From Phenylobacterium glaciei (GTDB taxonomy: Bacteria > Pseudomonadota > Alphaproteobacteria > Caulobacterales > Caulobacteraceae), in assembly GCF_016772415.1 (NCBI RefSeq), contig NZ_JAGSGD010000001.1, positions 1,302,001 to 1,366,000 of the forward strand: DNA of 64,000 bases. Direction: 5' to 3'. Under the pieces are notes generated by a model. It was given only the letters and a program-made list of their open reading frames with translations. It searched no databases and had not been told where the DNA came from. The translations under genes and the position numbers were made by a program. How positions within the stretch are numbered: position 1 is the first letter of the stretch; each line of letters opens with the position of its first letter. This document shows positions 51,543 to 59,998 of this stretch, in pieces.

Positions 51543-51806
51543 ATGAACGGCGCCGAGGTTCTGGACGTCGGTCGCGACGCCATCTGGCTGACCTTGCAGC
51601 TCTGCGCGCCGGTGCTGATCGTGGGCCTGGTGGTGGGGGTGGGCGTCGGCCTGATGCAGGCCCTGACCCAGATCCAGGAAGCCACCCTGGTCTATGCGCC
51701 GAAGATCGTGGCGATCTTCGTCTCCCTGCTGCTCTTCCTGCCGCTGATGGGCGCCCTGATGAGCAGCTTCATGCGCCATATCGCCGCCCGCATCGCAGCG
51801 ATGTAA
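51543..51806 (+). CDS. fliQ: Flagellar export protein FliQ
   Basis: The 87-residue protein has two membrane segments and the FliQ pattern 'ALWLTLQLCAPVLIVGLVVGVGVGLMQALTQIQEATLVYAPKIVAIFVSLLLFLPLMGALM' (first residues as seen 'DAIWLTLQLCAPV'). It is part of the export gate with FliP and FliR. It begins fliQ-fliR-flhB. Confidence 0.95.
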   Translation: MNGAEVLDVGRDAIWLTLQLCAPVLIVGLVVGVGVGLMQALTQIQEATLVYAPKIVAIFVSLLLFLPLMGALMSSFMRHIAARIAAM

Positions 51807-51811
51807 GCCGC

Positions 51812-52570
51812 GTGGAGCACTACGCCACAGCCCAGCAGGTCTATGTCGGCGGACTGGTGTTCGCGCGGCTGTCGGCGCTGGTCATGCTGATGCCGGGGAT
51901 TGGCGACACCACCGTGCCGCCCCGCATCCGGCTGGCCTTCGCCTTCCTGATGACCCTGATGCTGATCCCGGTGATCGCCCCCAACCCGCCCGCGGTGCCC
52001 GCCGCCATGGGCGCCCTGGTGGGGGGCCTGTTCAAGGAGATCCTGATCGGCCTGATGATCGGCACCATCCTGCGGATTTTCCTGATGTCGCTGTCCACGG
52101 CCGGCGAGATCATCTCCATCCAGACGACGCTCTCCTTCGCACAGACCGCGGCGCCGGGGATCGCGCCGGGCTCCTCGACGGTCTCGACCTTCCTGGGCCT
52201 GATCGGCCTGACCCTGATCATGACCACCGGGCTGCACCACCTGTTCCTCAGCGCCATCGTGAAGTCCTACACGCTGTTTCCCTTCACCCGGGCCCTGCCG
52301 GTGGCCGACTCCGCGACGCTCGCGGTGCAGACGGTGGCCGACTGCTTCAAGCTGGGGGTGCAGCTTTCGGCGCCCCTGCTGGTCTTCTCCCTGGTCTTCA
52401 ACGTGGCCATCGGCCTGGTGGGCCGGGTGATGCCTCAGTTCCAGATCTTCTTCGTGGCCTCGCCGCTGATGGTGATCTTCGGCCTTTCGATCCTGGCGCT
52501 CAGCCTGGGTGTCATCGGCACCGTCTGGATGAGCCGCTACCGCGACCTCCTGATGATCTTCGGCGGCTGA
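51812..52570 (+). CDS. fliR: Flagellar export protein FliR
   Basis: The 252-residue membrane protein shows 'VFARLSALVMLMPGIGDTTVPPRIRLAFAFLMTLMLIPVI', 'GLFKEILIGLMIGTILRIFLMSLSTAGEIISIQTTLSFAQTAAPG' and 'LVGRVMPQFQIFFVASPLMVIFGLSILAL', all FliR. The GTG at 51812 lies 5 bases after the fliQ stop and gives the normal length; a longer upstream frame overlaps fliQ and is rejected. Confidence 0.94.
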   Translation: MEHYATAQQVYVGGLVFARLSALVMLMPGIGDTTVPPRIRLAFAFLMTLMLIPVIAPNPPAVPAAMGALVGGLFKEILIGLMIGTILRIFLMSLSTAGEIISIQTTLSFAQTAAPGIAPGSSTVSTFLGLIGLTLIMTTGLHHLFLSAIVKSYTLFPFTRALPVADSATLAVQTVADCFKLGVQLSAPLLVFSLVFNVAIGLVGRVMPQFQIFFVASPLMVIFGLSILALSLGVIGTVWMSRYRDLLMIFGG

Positions 52571-52571
52571 G

Positions 52572-53696
52572 ATGGCTGACGACAGCGATCCAGAGTCAAA
52601 AACAGAAGAACCCACAGCCGGGAAACTCAGCAAGGCGCGTGAGGACGGCGACGTCGTCAAGACGCCGGACCTGGCGACGCTGGCCTCCTTCGCCGCCGCC
52701 GCCAGCGTGATCGCCGTGGCCGGCAGCGCCATGACCCGCAACCTGGCCGTGGCCCTGGTCCCCTTCATCGCCCACCCGGACTCGATCAGCGTCGAGGGCG
52801 GCGGCAGCCAGCAGGTGATGCAGTACGTGATGAAGGCCGGGGCGCCGCTGATCCTGGGGGTGATGGTCGCCGCGGCCCTGGCGGGCATCGCCGGAAACCT
52901 GGTTCAGACCGGGATCATGTTCACCCCGAACAAGGTGTTCAAGTTCGACTTCAAAAAAGTCTCCCCCATGGGCGGCCTGAAGCGGATGTTCGGCGTCGAC
53001 GCCTTGATGCAGTTCGTCAAATCCCTGGTGAAGATCGCCCTGGTGGCCTGGATCGGCTACCTCGTGGTCAAGCCGCACCTGCACGAGTTCACCAACCTCT
53101 CGGCCATGGATCCCATGGCGATCCTGCCCTTCGCCCTGAAGATCATCCGTAACCTGGCCTTCTCCATCGCCGCTTTCCTGCTGCTGATCGCCGGCCTCGA
53201 CTGGTTCTGGCAGCGGCAGCGCTTCATGAAGCGCATGCGGATGAGCAAGGAAGACCTGAAGGAGGAGTACAAGCAGACCGAGGGCGACCCCCACATCAAA
53301 GGCAAGCAGAAGCAGCTGCGGATGGTGCGCGCCCGCCAGCGGATGATGCAGAACGTGCCCGGCGCCACCGTCGTCGTCATGAACCCGACCCACTACGCCG
53401 TGGCGCTGAAGTACGAGGCCGGCGGCGAGGGCGCGCCTCAGTGCGTCGCCAAGGGCATGGACGCCATCGCCCTGCGCATCCGGAAGGTGGCCGAGGACAA
53501 CGGCGTGCCGGTCATCGTCGACCCGCCCCTGGCCCGCTCGCTCTACGCCTCGGTGGAGATCGAAGAGTTCATTCCGCAGAAGCACTACGAGGCGGTGGCC
53601 AAGATCATCGGCTTCATCATGCAGAGCGAGAAGAAGGCCGAGGCGCCGAAACCCAAGCCGAAGATGACGCCCACCCGCGTCCGGGTTCCCGGATGA
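52572..53696 (+). CDS. flhB: Flagellar export switch protein FlhB
   Basis: The 374 residues have four membrane segments and the cytosolic autocleavage motif N271-P-T-H in 'VVVMNPTHYAVALKYE'. 'SKTEEPTAGKLSKAREDGDVVKTPDL' is the classic FlhB N-terminus. Cleavage between Asn and Pro switches export from rod/hook to filament proteins. It follows fliR by one base. Confidence 0.97.
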   Translation: MADDSDPESKTEEPTAGKLSKAREDGDVVKTPDLATLASFAAAASVIAVAGSAMTRNLAVALVPFIAHPDSISVEGGGSQQVMQYVMKAGAPLILGVMVAAALAGIAGNLVQTGIMFTPNKVFKFDFKKVSPMGGLKRMFGVDALMQFVKSLVKIALVAWIGYLVVKPHLHEFTNLSAMDPMAILPFALKIIRNLAFSIAAFLLLIAGLDWFWQRQRFMKRMRMSKEDLKEEYKQTEGDPHIKGKQKQLRMVRARQRMMQNVPGATVVVMNPTHYAVALKYEAGGEGAPQCVAKGMDAIALRIRKVAEDNGVPVIVDPPLARSLYASVEIEEFIPQKHYEAVAKIIGFIMQSEKKAEAPKPKPKMTPTRVRVPG

Positions 53697-53750
53697 TTCC
53701 GGCCGGGGCGCCCATCCACCGTAAAGCCGCGTAATCTCAGGGCTTCATGT

Positions 53751-55874
53751 ATGCTGAACACCGATTCGCCGGGCCAACCCGTTCAGGGCGCCCGCCTGGG
53801 ACACCCCATGGCTGAGCCGACCGCAAAACGCCGGTTTGATCCGCTGACCGCTGCGGCGGTGGTGTTCTTCCTCATGGCTGTCGCCTTCGCCGCCGCCCCG
53901 GCCATCAATGCCGGCCCCGCCACCCTGGCCGGCCTGATGCTGCTGATCGGCCTGGCCGGCGTCGCCTGCCTGGGCCTGTTCGCCCTGCGCGGCTCCGTCG
54001 AGGCCGCCGCCGAGAGCGAGCCCGGCGCCGACAAGCTGATCGAGGCGCTGTCGGAACCCGCCGCCATCGCCGCCGCCGACGGCCGCATTCACGCCGCCAA
54101 CGGCGCCTGGAAGGCCGTGCTGGGTATGGCTCCGCGCCTGCCCAAGGGCGGGCCTTCCGCCGCTAGCCTGTTCTCGGCGCTCACCGCCGCGCGCCGGGGC
54201 GACACCGCCCAGGCCTCGATCCGCACCAACGGGACCGAGCACAACGCCACCATCTCGCCCCTGGGCGCCCGCCGCTTCCTGGTGCGCCTGAACGCCGGTC
54301 CCGCCGAGCCCCTGGCCCTGCCGTCGGCGGCCATGGATGTGCTCAACGCCTTTTCCAATGCGATGCCGCCGCCTCCAAAGGTGCTGGACGCCTTCGCCGC
54401 GGCCTCGCCCTTCGGCGCGGCCCTGCTGGAGGGCGAGGACCCCTTTGAGTCCACGATCATCGAGGCCAATCCGACCCTGGCCGCCGCGCCGGGCTACGGC
54501 GGCGTCGGGTCCATCTTCGGGGATTTGATCGAGACCGCCAGCCGGGCCGACGCCAGCCAGCGGCTGAAGGACGGGACCTCGGGCGGCGGGGCGCTGGAAG
54601 TGCGCCTGGCCAAGGACCCCACCAAGATCGCCCACCTCTATCTCTCCAAGAGCGACGGCCGCTGGGTCGCCTATCTGGTGGACGTGTCGGAGCAGAAGCA
54701 GATCGAGCTGCAGCTGGCCCAGAGCCAGAAGATGCAGGCCATCGGCCAGCTGGCCGGCGGCGTGGCCCACGACTTCAACAACCTGCTCACCGCCATCTTC
54801 ATGCAGCTCGACGTGCTGTCGACGCGCCACCCGGTGGGGGACCCCTCCTATGAGGGGCTGAGCGAGATCCGCTCGACCTCGACCCGCGCCGCCGACCTGG
54901 TGCGCAAGCTGCTGGCCTTCTCGCGCAAGCAGACCGTGCAGCGCGAGATCCTCGACCTCGGCGAACTGATCAGCGAGTTCGAGGTGCTGCTGCGCCGGGT
55001 GCTGCAGGAAGACGTCAAGCTAGAGACCGAGTACGGCCGCAACCTGCCCCACGTGCGCGCCGACCGTGGTCAGCTTGAGACGGCGGTCATGAACCTGGCC
55101 GTCAATGCCCGCGACGCCACCCGCATGAACGGCGGCTCCCGCGTCACCATCCGCACCGCCCGGGTCACCGAGGCCGAGGCTCATGCACTGGGCTATCCGT
55201 CCGCCCAGGGCGAGCAGGCCTTGATCGAGGTCTCCGACGACGGCCCCGGCATCGCGTCCGACGTGGTCGACAAGATCTTCGACCCCTTCTTCACCACCAA
55301 GCCGGTGGGCGAGGGGACGGGCCTGGGCCTGGCCACCGTCTACGGCATCGTCAAACAGTCGGACGGCTGGATCAGCGTCGACTCCAAGCCCGGCGAGGGT
55401 GCGGCCTTCCGCATTTTCCTGCCGGTCCATGCCGCGCCGGCCATCGTCGACAAGCCCGTCGTCCAGAAGGCCACCCGCCCAGCGGCGCGCGACCTCTCCG
55501 GCGCCGGCCGCATCCTGTTCGTCGAGGACGAGGACGCGGTGCGCGGCGTCGCCGCCAAGCTGCTGCGCGCCCGGGGTTATGAAGTGATCGAGGCGGCGTC
55601 CGGCGAGGAAGCCCTGGAACTGGCGCAGGAGCACGCCGGGACCATCGACCTGATGATCTCCGACGTGGTCATGCCCGGCATGCAGGGCCCCGACCTGCTG
55701 AAGCACGCCCGGGTCTACCTGGCCGGCGCCCCGGTGATGTTCATCTCCGGCTATGCCGAGGCCGAGTTCTCCAACCTGCTGGAAGGCGAGACCAACGTCT
55801 CCTTCCTGCCCAAGCCCATCGACATCAAGACCCTGGCCGAACGGGTGAAGCAGGAGCTTCAGAAGGCGGCCTGA
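53751..55874 (+). CDS. cckA: Hybrid histidine kinase CckA (cell-cycle kinase)
   Basis: The 707-residue protein has two N-terminal membrane segments (about 32-80), PAS-like regions (about 95-320), a kinase core with phospho-acceptor His340 in '[14 protein letters not shown]' and ATP-lid motifs 'NLAVNARDA', 'DDGPGI', '[15 protein letters not shown]', and a C-terminal receiver with Asp638 in 'ISDVVMPG'. CckA phosphorylates ChpT, hence CtrA and CpdR. The place right after flhB is that of cckA in Caulobacter. An ATG at 53808 is an alternative start. Confidence 0.93.
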   Translation: MLNTDSPGQPVQGARLGHPMAEPTAKRRFDPLTAAAVVFFLMAVAFAAAPAINAGPATLAGLMLLIGLAGVACLGLFALRGSVEAAAESEPGADKLIEALSEPAAIAAADGRIHAANGAWKAVLGMAPRLPKGGPSAASLFSALTAARRGDTAQASIRTNGTEHNATISPLGARRFLVRLNAGPAEPLALPSAAMDVLNAFSNAMPPPPKVLDAFAAASPFGAALLEGEDPFESTIIEANPTLAAAPGYGGVGSIFGDLIETASRADASQRLKDGTSGGGALEVRLAKDPTKIAHLYLSKSDGRWVAYLVDVSEQKQIELQLAQSQKMQAIGQLAGGVAHDFNNLLTAIFMQLDVLSTRHPVGDPSYEGLSEIRSTSTRAADLVRKLLAFSRKQTVQREILDLGELISEFEVLLRRVLQEDVKLETEYGRNLPHVRADRGQLETAVMNLAVNARDATRMNGGSRVTIRTARVTEAEAHALGYPSAQGEQALIEVSDDGPGIASDVVDKIFDPFFTTKPVGEGTGLGLATVYGIVKQSDGWISVDSKPGEGAAFRIFLPVHAAPAIVDKPVVQKATRPAARDLSGAGRILFVEDEDAVRGVAAKLLRARGYEVIEAASGEEALELAQEHAGTIDLMISDVVMPGMQGPDLLKHARVYLAGAPVMFISGYAEAEFSNLLEGETNVSFLPKPIDIKTLAERVKQELQKAA

Positions 55875-55879
55875 CCCCA

Positions 55880-56001
55880 CTCCCTCCTCTTCATGGGGAG
55901 GGTGGACGGCGGGCAGCGCCGGACGGGTGGGGGTGAATGGCAGGTATTCCCCACCCCGATCGCTGACGCGATCTGCCCCTCCCCATGACGGGGAGGGAGG
56001 A
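55880..56001. repeat. Dispersed palindromic repeat, family B copy 2
   Basis: Starting at CTCCCTCCTCTTCATGGGG just after the cckA stop, it has the same blocks in the same order as 46430-46551: GGCGGGCAGCGCCGGACGGGTGGGGG, CCCCACCCCGATCGCTGACG and a right arm CCCCATGACGGGGAGGGAGG. It fills the gap between cckA and the convergent 97-residue gene. Confidence 0.85.
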
Positions 56002-56005
56002 AGAA

Positions 56006-56299
56006 CTAGATCTTCAGCTCGAAATAACCCGTGTCGCTGCCGGGCGTGTAGCCCACCATGGTGATGCGGTATTCCTTGCCGTCGGCGAGGCGCAGGTGGC
56101 CGTCGCAGGCCTTGAAGGCGTTGTCGGCGATTTCCTCGGTGGTCATGAAGGAGCCGCGCAGGGACGCTCCGCCTTGGCGCAGGCCGGCCAGGGCGCCGAT
56201 GATCTCATAGGCCACCGGACCCTTGAAACCCTTGTAGGACAACTCGCCCTCGCCCGTGGTGGTTGGGGGGGTGCGACCGTTCTTCATCGTATATGCCAT
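56006..56299 (-). CDS. Small uncharacterised protein of 97 residues
   Basis: The protein has no signal peptide or membrane segment. It contains 'GELSYKGFKGPVAYEIIGAL', 'LRGSFMTTEEIADNAFKACDGHLRLADGKEYRITMVGYTPGSDTGYFEL', which suggests a small beta-sandwich. The stop is next to the family B repeat. I do not recognise a named family, but the composition and clean start support a real gene. Confidence 0.7.
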   Translation of the reverse strand: MAYTMKNGRTPPTTTGEGELSYKGFKGPVAYEIIGALAGLRQGGASLRGSFMTTEEIADNAFKACDGHLRLADGKEYRITMVGYTPGSDTGYFELKI

Positions 56300-56459
56300 G
56301 GACCGCTAACGGCTGAGCTAGCGTTTCGATCCGCGATCGGGTCGCAAGTATTGCGGAGGATTTCTTAGCTTGAGGCTTGTATAAGCCGCCGCGAGGCTGC
56401 ATTAGCCGCGCCCCCCGGCGTTCTTCACGCCGCGGCTGACCGATCGGACTATCGACACT

Positions 56460-58481
56460 ATGCCCTTCCCCCCGACACACCCGGCCCTGGAGCGCGCTCT
56501 GGCGGCCCAAGGCTACGCCGAGCCCACGCCTGTTCAGGACGCCGTCCTGGCCGAGGAGGCCGCAGGCCGTGACCTGCTGGTCTCCGCCCAGACCGGCTCG
56601 GGCAAGACGGTGGCGTTTGGTCTGGCGGCCGGCCCCACCCTGCTGGAGGGGGCTGAGAAGTTCGGACCGGCCGGCGCGCCCCTGGCCCTGGTGATCGCGC
56701 CCACCCGCGAACTGGCCATGCAGGTCAGCGTCGAACTGACCTGGCTCTATTCCCAGACCGGCGCCCGGGTGGAGACCTGCGTCGGCGGCATGGATCCGCG
56801 CCGCGAGCAGCGCGCCCTGGCCAATGGCGTCCACATCGTGGTGGGCACGCCGGGCCGTCTGAAGGACCACCTGGAGCGCGGCAACCTCGACCTGTCGGCC
56901 CTGCGCGTCGTGGTGCTCGACGAGGCCGACGAGATGCTCGACATGGGCTTCCGCGAGGACCTGGAAGAGATCCTGGACTCAGCGCCCGCCGGCCGGCGCA
57001 CCCTGCTGTTCTCGGCCACCATCGCCCGCGAGATCGCGATGCTGGCCAAGCGCTATCAGACCGACGCCCTGCGCATCGACACCGTCAATCGGCACGAGCC
57101 GCACGGCGACATCGAGTACCGCGCCATCCGCGTGGCCCCCAACGAGGTCGAGAACGGCGTCGTCAACGTGCTGCGCTTCTTCGAAAGTCCTTCGGCCCTG
57201 GTGTTCTGCAACACCCGCGAGGGTGTGCGCCACATGCATGCGGCCCTGCGCGAGCGCGGCTTCGCCGTGGTCGGCCTCTCGGGCGAGCTCGGCCAGCGGG
57301 AGCGGTCCGACGCCCTGCAGGCCCTGCGCGACGGCCAGGCCCGGGTCTGCGTCGCCACCGACGTGGCCGCGCGTGGTCTCGACCTGCCTGACCTCGGCCT
57401 CGTGATCCACGCCGACCTGCCGGTGAACAAGGCCGGCCTGCTGCACCGTTCGGGGCGCACCGGCCGGGCGGGGAAGAAGGGCGTCTCCGTCCTGCTGGTC
57501 TCCTACACCCGCCGCCGCAAGGCCGAGCAGCTGCTGGCGTCGGCCAATATCGAGGCCGTCTGGCAAGGTCCGCCGACCCCGGAGATGATCCGCGAACGCG
57601 ACCAGACCCGGCTGCTGGAGGACCCGATCCTCACCGAGCCCCTGGCCGAGGAGGACATGGCGCTGGCCAAGCTGGTGCTGGCCACCCGCACGCCGGAAGA
57701 GGTGGCCGCCGCCTTGATCCGCCTGCACCGCTCGCGCCTGCCGGCCGCCGAGGACCTGCACACCGATCCCCGCGACAGCCTGGGTCCGTCGTCGGGCCCC
57801 ATGCCGCCCCGTGCCGACCGCTGGAGCCCTGACCGCGAAGGCCCGGTTGGCCGGCCTGAGCGTCTGGACCCCAACGAGGTCACCTGGTTCCGCATCAATG
57901 TCGGCCGCGCCAAGAACGCCGACCCCAAGTGGCTGATCCCGATGATCTGCCGCCTGGGCCACGTGACCAAGCCGGAGATCGGCTCCATCAAGATCTTCGA
58001 CCAGGACACCAAGTTCGAGATCGCCAAGCACGCCGAGGCCAAGTTCGCCGCCGCCGTGAAGGCGACCATGAACGACGAGATCAAGATCGAGCCCACCGTG
58101 GCTCCGGCCTCGGGCCAGAAGACCGCCCCGCCGCGCGACGCCGGCGGTCCGCCCCGTGGCGCCCCGTCCTCGGACGGCCCGGCGCGGTCCTTCAAGACCG
58201 GCCCCCGTCCCGAGTACAAGGGCAAGAGCGAGGGCGGCTACAAGGGCAAGAACGACGGCCCGCCGCCGCGCTCGGAGTACAAGGGCAAGAGTGACGGCCC
58301 CTATAAGGGTCCGCCCAAGGAGGGCGGTGGCTACAAGGGCAAGCCCGAGAACTTCAAGGGTCCGCCCAAGGAAGGCGGCGGCTACAAGGGCAAGGCCGAG
58401 ACCTTCAAAGGCCCGCCCAAGGCCGGCGGCTTCAAGAAGCCCTTCACCAAGAACAAGTCCAACGCCGGGCCGAAGGGGTAA
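56460..58481 (+). CDS. DEAD-box RNA helicase with DbpA-like domain and repeat tail
   Basis: The 673 residues carry all helicase motifs: 'AQTGSGKT', 'PTRELA', 'GTPGR', 'DEAD', 'SAT', 'ATDVAARGLD' and 'HRSGRTGRAG'. Residues about 470-550 ('WFRINVGRAKNADPKWLIPMICRLGHVTKPEIGSIKIFDQDTKFEI') are a DbpA-type RNA-binding domain. The last 95 residues are a Lys/Gly-rich tail with repeated YKGK units. It likely acts in ribosome assembly or RNA turnover. Confidence 0.92.
   Translation: MPFPPTHPALERALAAQGYAEPTPVQDAVLAEEAAGRDLLVSAQTGSGKTVAFGLAAGPTLLEGAEKFGPAGAPLALVIAPTRELAMQVSVELTWLYSQTGARVETCVGGMDPRREQRALANGVHIVVGTPGRLKDHLERGNLDLSALRVVVLDEADEMLDMGFREDLEEILDSAPAGRRTLLFSATIAREIAMLAKRYQTDALRIDTVNRHEPHGDIEYRAIRVAPNEVENGVVNVLRFFESPSALVFCNTREGVRHMHAALRERGFAVVGLSGELGQRERSDALQALRDGQARVCVATDVAARGLDLPDLGLVIHADLPVNKAGLLHRSGRTGRAGKKGVSVLLVSYTRRRKAEQLLASANIEAVWQGPPTPEMIRERDQTRLLEDPILTEPLAEEDMALAKLVLATRTPEEVAAALIRLHRSRLPAAEDLHTDPRDSLGPSSGPMPPRADRWSPDREGPVGRPERLDPNEVTWFRINVGRAKNADPKWLIPMICRLGHVTKPEIGSIKIFDQDTKFEIAKHAEAKFAAAVKATMNDEIKIEPTVAPASGQKTAPPRDAGGPPRGAPSSDGPARSFKTGPRPEYKGKSEGGYKGKNDGPPPRSEYKGKSDGPYKGPPKEGGGYKGKPENFKGPPKEGGGYKGKAETFKGPPKAGGFKKPFTKNKSNAGPKG
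58308..58439 (+). repeat. 51-bp in-frame tandem repeat in the helicase gene
   Basis: Units start at 58308, 58359 and 58410. Each full unit encodes 17 residues of the form GPPKEGGGYKGKxExFK; the third is partial. The copies differ by only a few bases, so the array is young and may vary in number between strains. Confidence 0.85.
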
Positions 58482-58484
58482 CAC

Positions 58485-58593
58485 CCCGCTCACCCCGGCG
58501 CAGGCCGGCGCCCAGATACATGTGCCGAATATTGGATTCCTGGCTGAGGCCGTGACCTATGATCTGGGTCCCGGCCTTCGCCGGGATGAGCGG
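58485..58593. repeat. Palindromic repeat element, second member of the 20.1 kb family
   Basis: The arms at 58485-58517 and 58562-58593 pair with a few mismatches and use the same CCCGGC/GCCGGG sequence as 20016-20125. The centre shares GATTCC and GTGACCTA-GA-CTGGGTCCCGG with that copy. It lies between the helicase stop and the M20 remnant. Confidence 0.82.
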
Positions 58594-58600
58594 TGGAGAT

Positions 58601-58875
58601 TTACTCCACCCCCGCCACCGTCGGCAGGGCGGCCAGGCCCACCCTCATCCCCTTGACGCTGGGGCCCTTCTCCAGGTCGATCCACTCGTCGAGGGCGTGG
58701 GCCCGGCCACCCTTGCCGCCCGAGCCGATGGTGACGGCGGGGGTGCCCAGGCTCATCGGCACATTGGCGTCGTGGGTGGCGGTGACAATGGCGGGTCGGT
58801 CGCGCCGACCGGACACTCGCCGATCGCCTTGGCCTCGACGATGTGGCGCATGGCGAAACCTGTGACCAAGTGTCC
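58601..58875 (-). pseudogene. Remnant of an M20-family peptidase (C-terminal end, frameshifted)
   Basis: The last ~65 codons before a TAA at 58601 read 'RPAIVTATHDANVPMSLGTPAVTIGSGGKGGRAHALDEWIDLEKG', a clear M20/peptidase-T-like C-terminus. Upstream, 'AMRHIVEAKAIGECPVGATD' continues it in another frame. Everything N-terminal to this is missing. The rest of the 466-base gap 58482-58947 holds a palindromic repeat and a dyad. Confidence 0.78.
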
Positions 58876-58893
58876 TTTCATGCCCCCGAACTG

Positions 58894-58926
58894 GGTAAAT
58901 GAGGTGTTGAAAAGACCTCGTTTACC
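58894..58926. promoter_or_regulatory. 12-bp dyad just upstream of the receiver gene
   Basis: GGTAAATGAGGT (58894-58905) pairs with ACCTCGTTTACC (58915-58926) with one G-T pair, around GTTGAAAAG. It lies 22 bases before the ATG at 58948. It could be an operator or a leader hairpin; no consensus is recognised. Confidence 0.45.
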
Positions 58927-58947
58927 GATCCCGGTGCAGATGAGGAC

Positions 58948-59541
58948 ATGCAGAGCACCACGCGCCTGAATCTGGAGAACGCCGCCGGCCTGATTGTCGA
59001 CGACAACAGCCAGGCGCTGGACCTGCTGGCCAGCGTTCTCAGCAGCTTTGGCATGAAGGATCTGCAGCGAGCCTCGAGCGCCATGGAGGCCATGGAGATC
59101 GTCAAGTCGCGCCGGGTCGACATCATCCTGACCGATGGACAGATGCCGGTTATGGATGGCTACGCCTTCGTCCGGTGGCTGCGGCACGAGAGCGGCGAGG
59201 CGACGCGGACGATTCCGGCCATCGTGGTCACCGCGCACTCGCGTCGCACACAGGTCATGCAGGCCCGCGACTGTGGCGCTAACTTCATCATCACCAAGCC
59301 CATCACCCCCAAGATCATCCTGGAACGGATTCTGTGGGTCGCCCAGGGCCGCCGGATGTTCATCGAGACCGATTCCTTCATCGGCCCTGATCGGCGCTTC
59401 AAGCAGTCAGGCATGCCAGCTGACTTCCCAGATGGCCGTCGTCGTGACGACAAGCCGGCTGAGGTGGCCTCCATGGCCGGTGATAACCTGTCTCAGGACG
59501 AACTGAACAACATGATCGCGCCCCAGAAAGTCGCCCTATGA
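58948..59541 (+). CDS. CheY-like receiver protein with arginine-rich tail
   Basis: The 197-residue protein has one receiver domain (residues about 12-135) with phospho-acceptor in 'ILTDGQMPVMDG', Thr/Ser in 'IVVTAHSR' and Lys in 'FIITKPITP'. It lacks an output domain. A tail of about 60 residues has 'GPDRRFKQSG' and 'PDGRRRDDKP', an Arg-rich pattern seen in some alphaproteobacterial CheY-like proteins. It overlaps the CheE-like gene by four bases. A chemotaxis or motor role is inference. Confidence 0.85.
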   Translation: MQSTTRLNLENAAGLIVDDNSQALDLLASVLSSFGMKDLQRASSAMEAMEIVKSRRVDIILTDGQMPVMDGYAFVRWLRHESGEATRTIPAIVVTAHSRRTQVMQARDCGANFIITKPITPKIILERILWVAQGRRMFIETDSFIGPDRRFKQSGMPADFPDGRRRDDKPAEVASMAGDNLSQDELNNMIAPQKVAL

Positions 59542-59996
59542 GCGTCGTCCGCAAGTTCCACGTCACCACCAACCTCTCCAAGCTGATCAAGGCGCCGGGC
59601 GGCATGTATGTGCCTGAGGCGCTCAAGCGTGGCGAGGCTGCGGTCGAGGCTTCCCGCGAGACCTCCCTCGCCGAGGTGGACGAGGCTTTGGCGGCCATGG
59701 AGGCTCTAGTGGCCGCGCCGGACTTCGATCCGGAGGCGGTCTACAACCAGTCCGCGCGGCTGATCACCTTCTGCGGCGCTTGCTCCGACGACAGCTTGCT
59801 CACCGCGGCACGGTCCCTGTGCGAGCTGGTGGATCGCGCGGGCGAGGCTGGCCGTCGCGACGACCGCGGCGTGAAAGTGCACCTGGCCTCGCTGCGACTG
59901 CTGCATCGAAGCGAGGCGGACGAGGAAACCCGAAAGGCTATCCTGGCCGGTCTGGCCCAGGTGGTGGACCGCTACGAACGCGACGCCCAGGCCTAG
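59538..59996 (+). CDS. CheE-like helical protein coupled to the receiver
   Basis: The 152-residue protein begins 'VVRKFHVTTNLSKLIKAPGGMYVPEALKRGEAAVEA' and continues as alpha-helical, acidic sequence ('ETSLAEVDEALAAMEALVAAPDFDPEAVYNQSARLITFCGAC'). I recall a CheE protein encoded beside a CheY in Caulobacter chemotaxis clusters with a similar start, so CheE is the best guess. No other che gene is nearby. It may modulate or bind the receiver. Confidence 0.6.
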   Translation: MSVVRKFHVTTNLSKLIKAPGGMYVPEALKRGEAAVEASRETSLAEVDEALAAMEALVAAPDFDPEAVYNQSARLITFCGACSDDSLLTAARSLCELVDRAGEAGRRDDRGVKVHLASLRLLHRSEADEETRKAILAGLAQVVDRYERDAQA

Positions 59997-59998
59997 AC

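Noticed and set aside
51503..51811. Longer fliR reading frame starting before fliQ
   Set aside because: It overlaps fliQ out of frame, and FliR homology begins only after the GTG at 51812.
58308..58439. Possible CRISPR array
   Set aside because: The repeat is in-frame coding sequence with no unique spacers and no cas genes nearby.
56979..58493. A 504-codon open frame antisense to the DEAD-box helicase
   Set aside because: Shadow of a clear helicase gene; composition is repetitive Gly/Arg/Val and no motif is recognisable.
58593..58865. A 90-codon plus-strand frame after the helicase
   Set aside because: It is antisense to the M20 remnant and has no recognisable domain or ribosome site.
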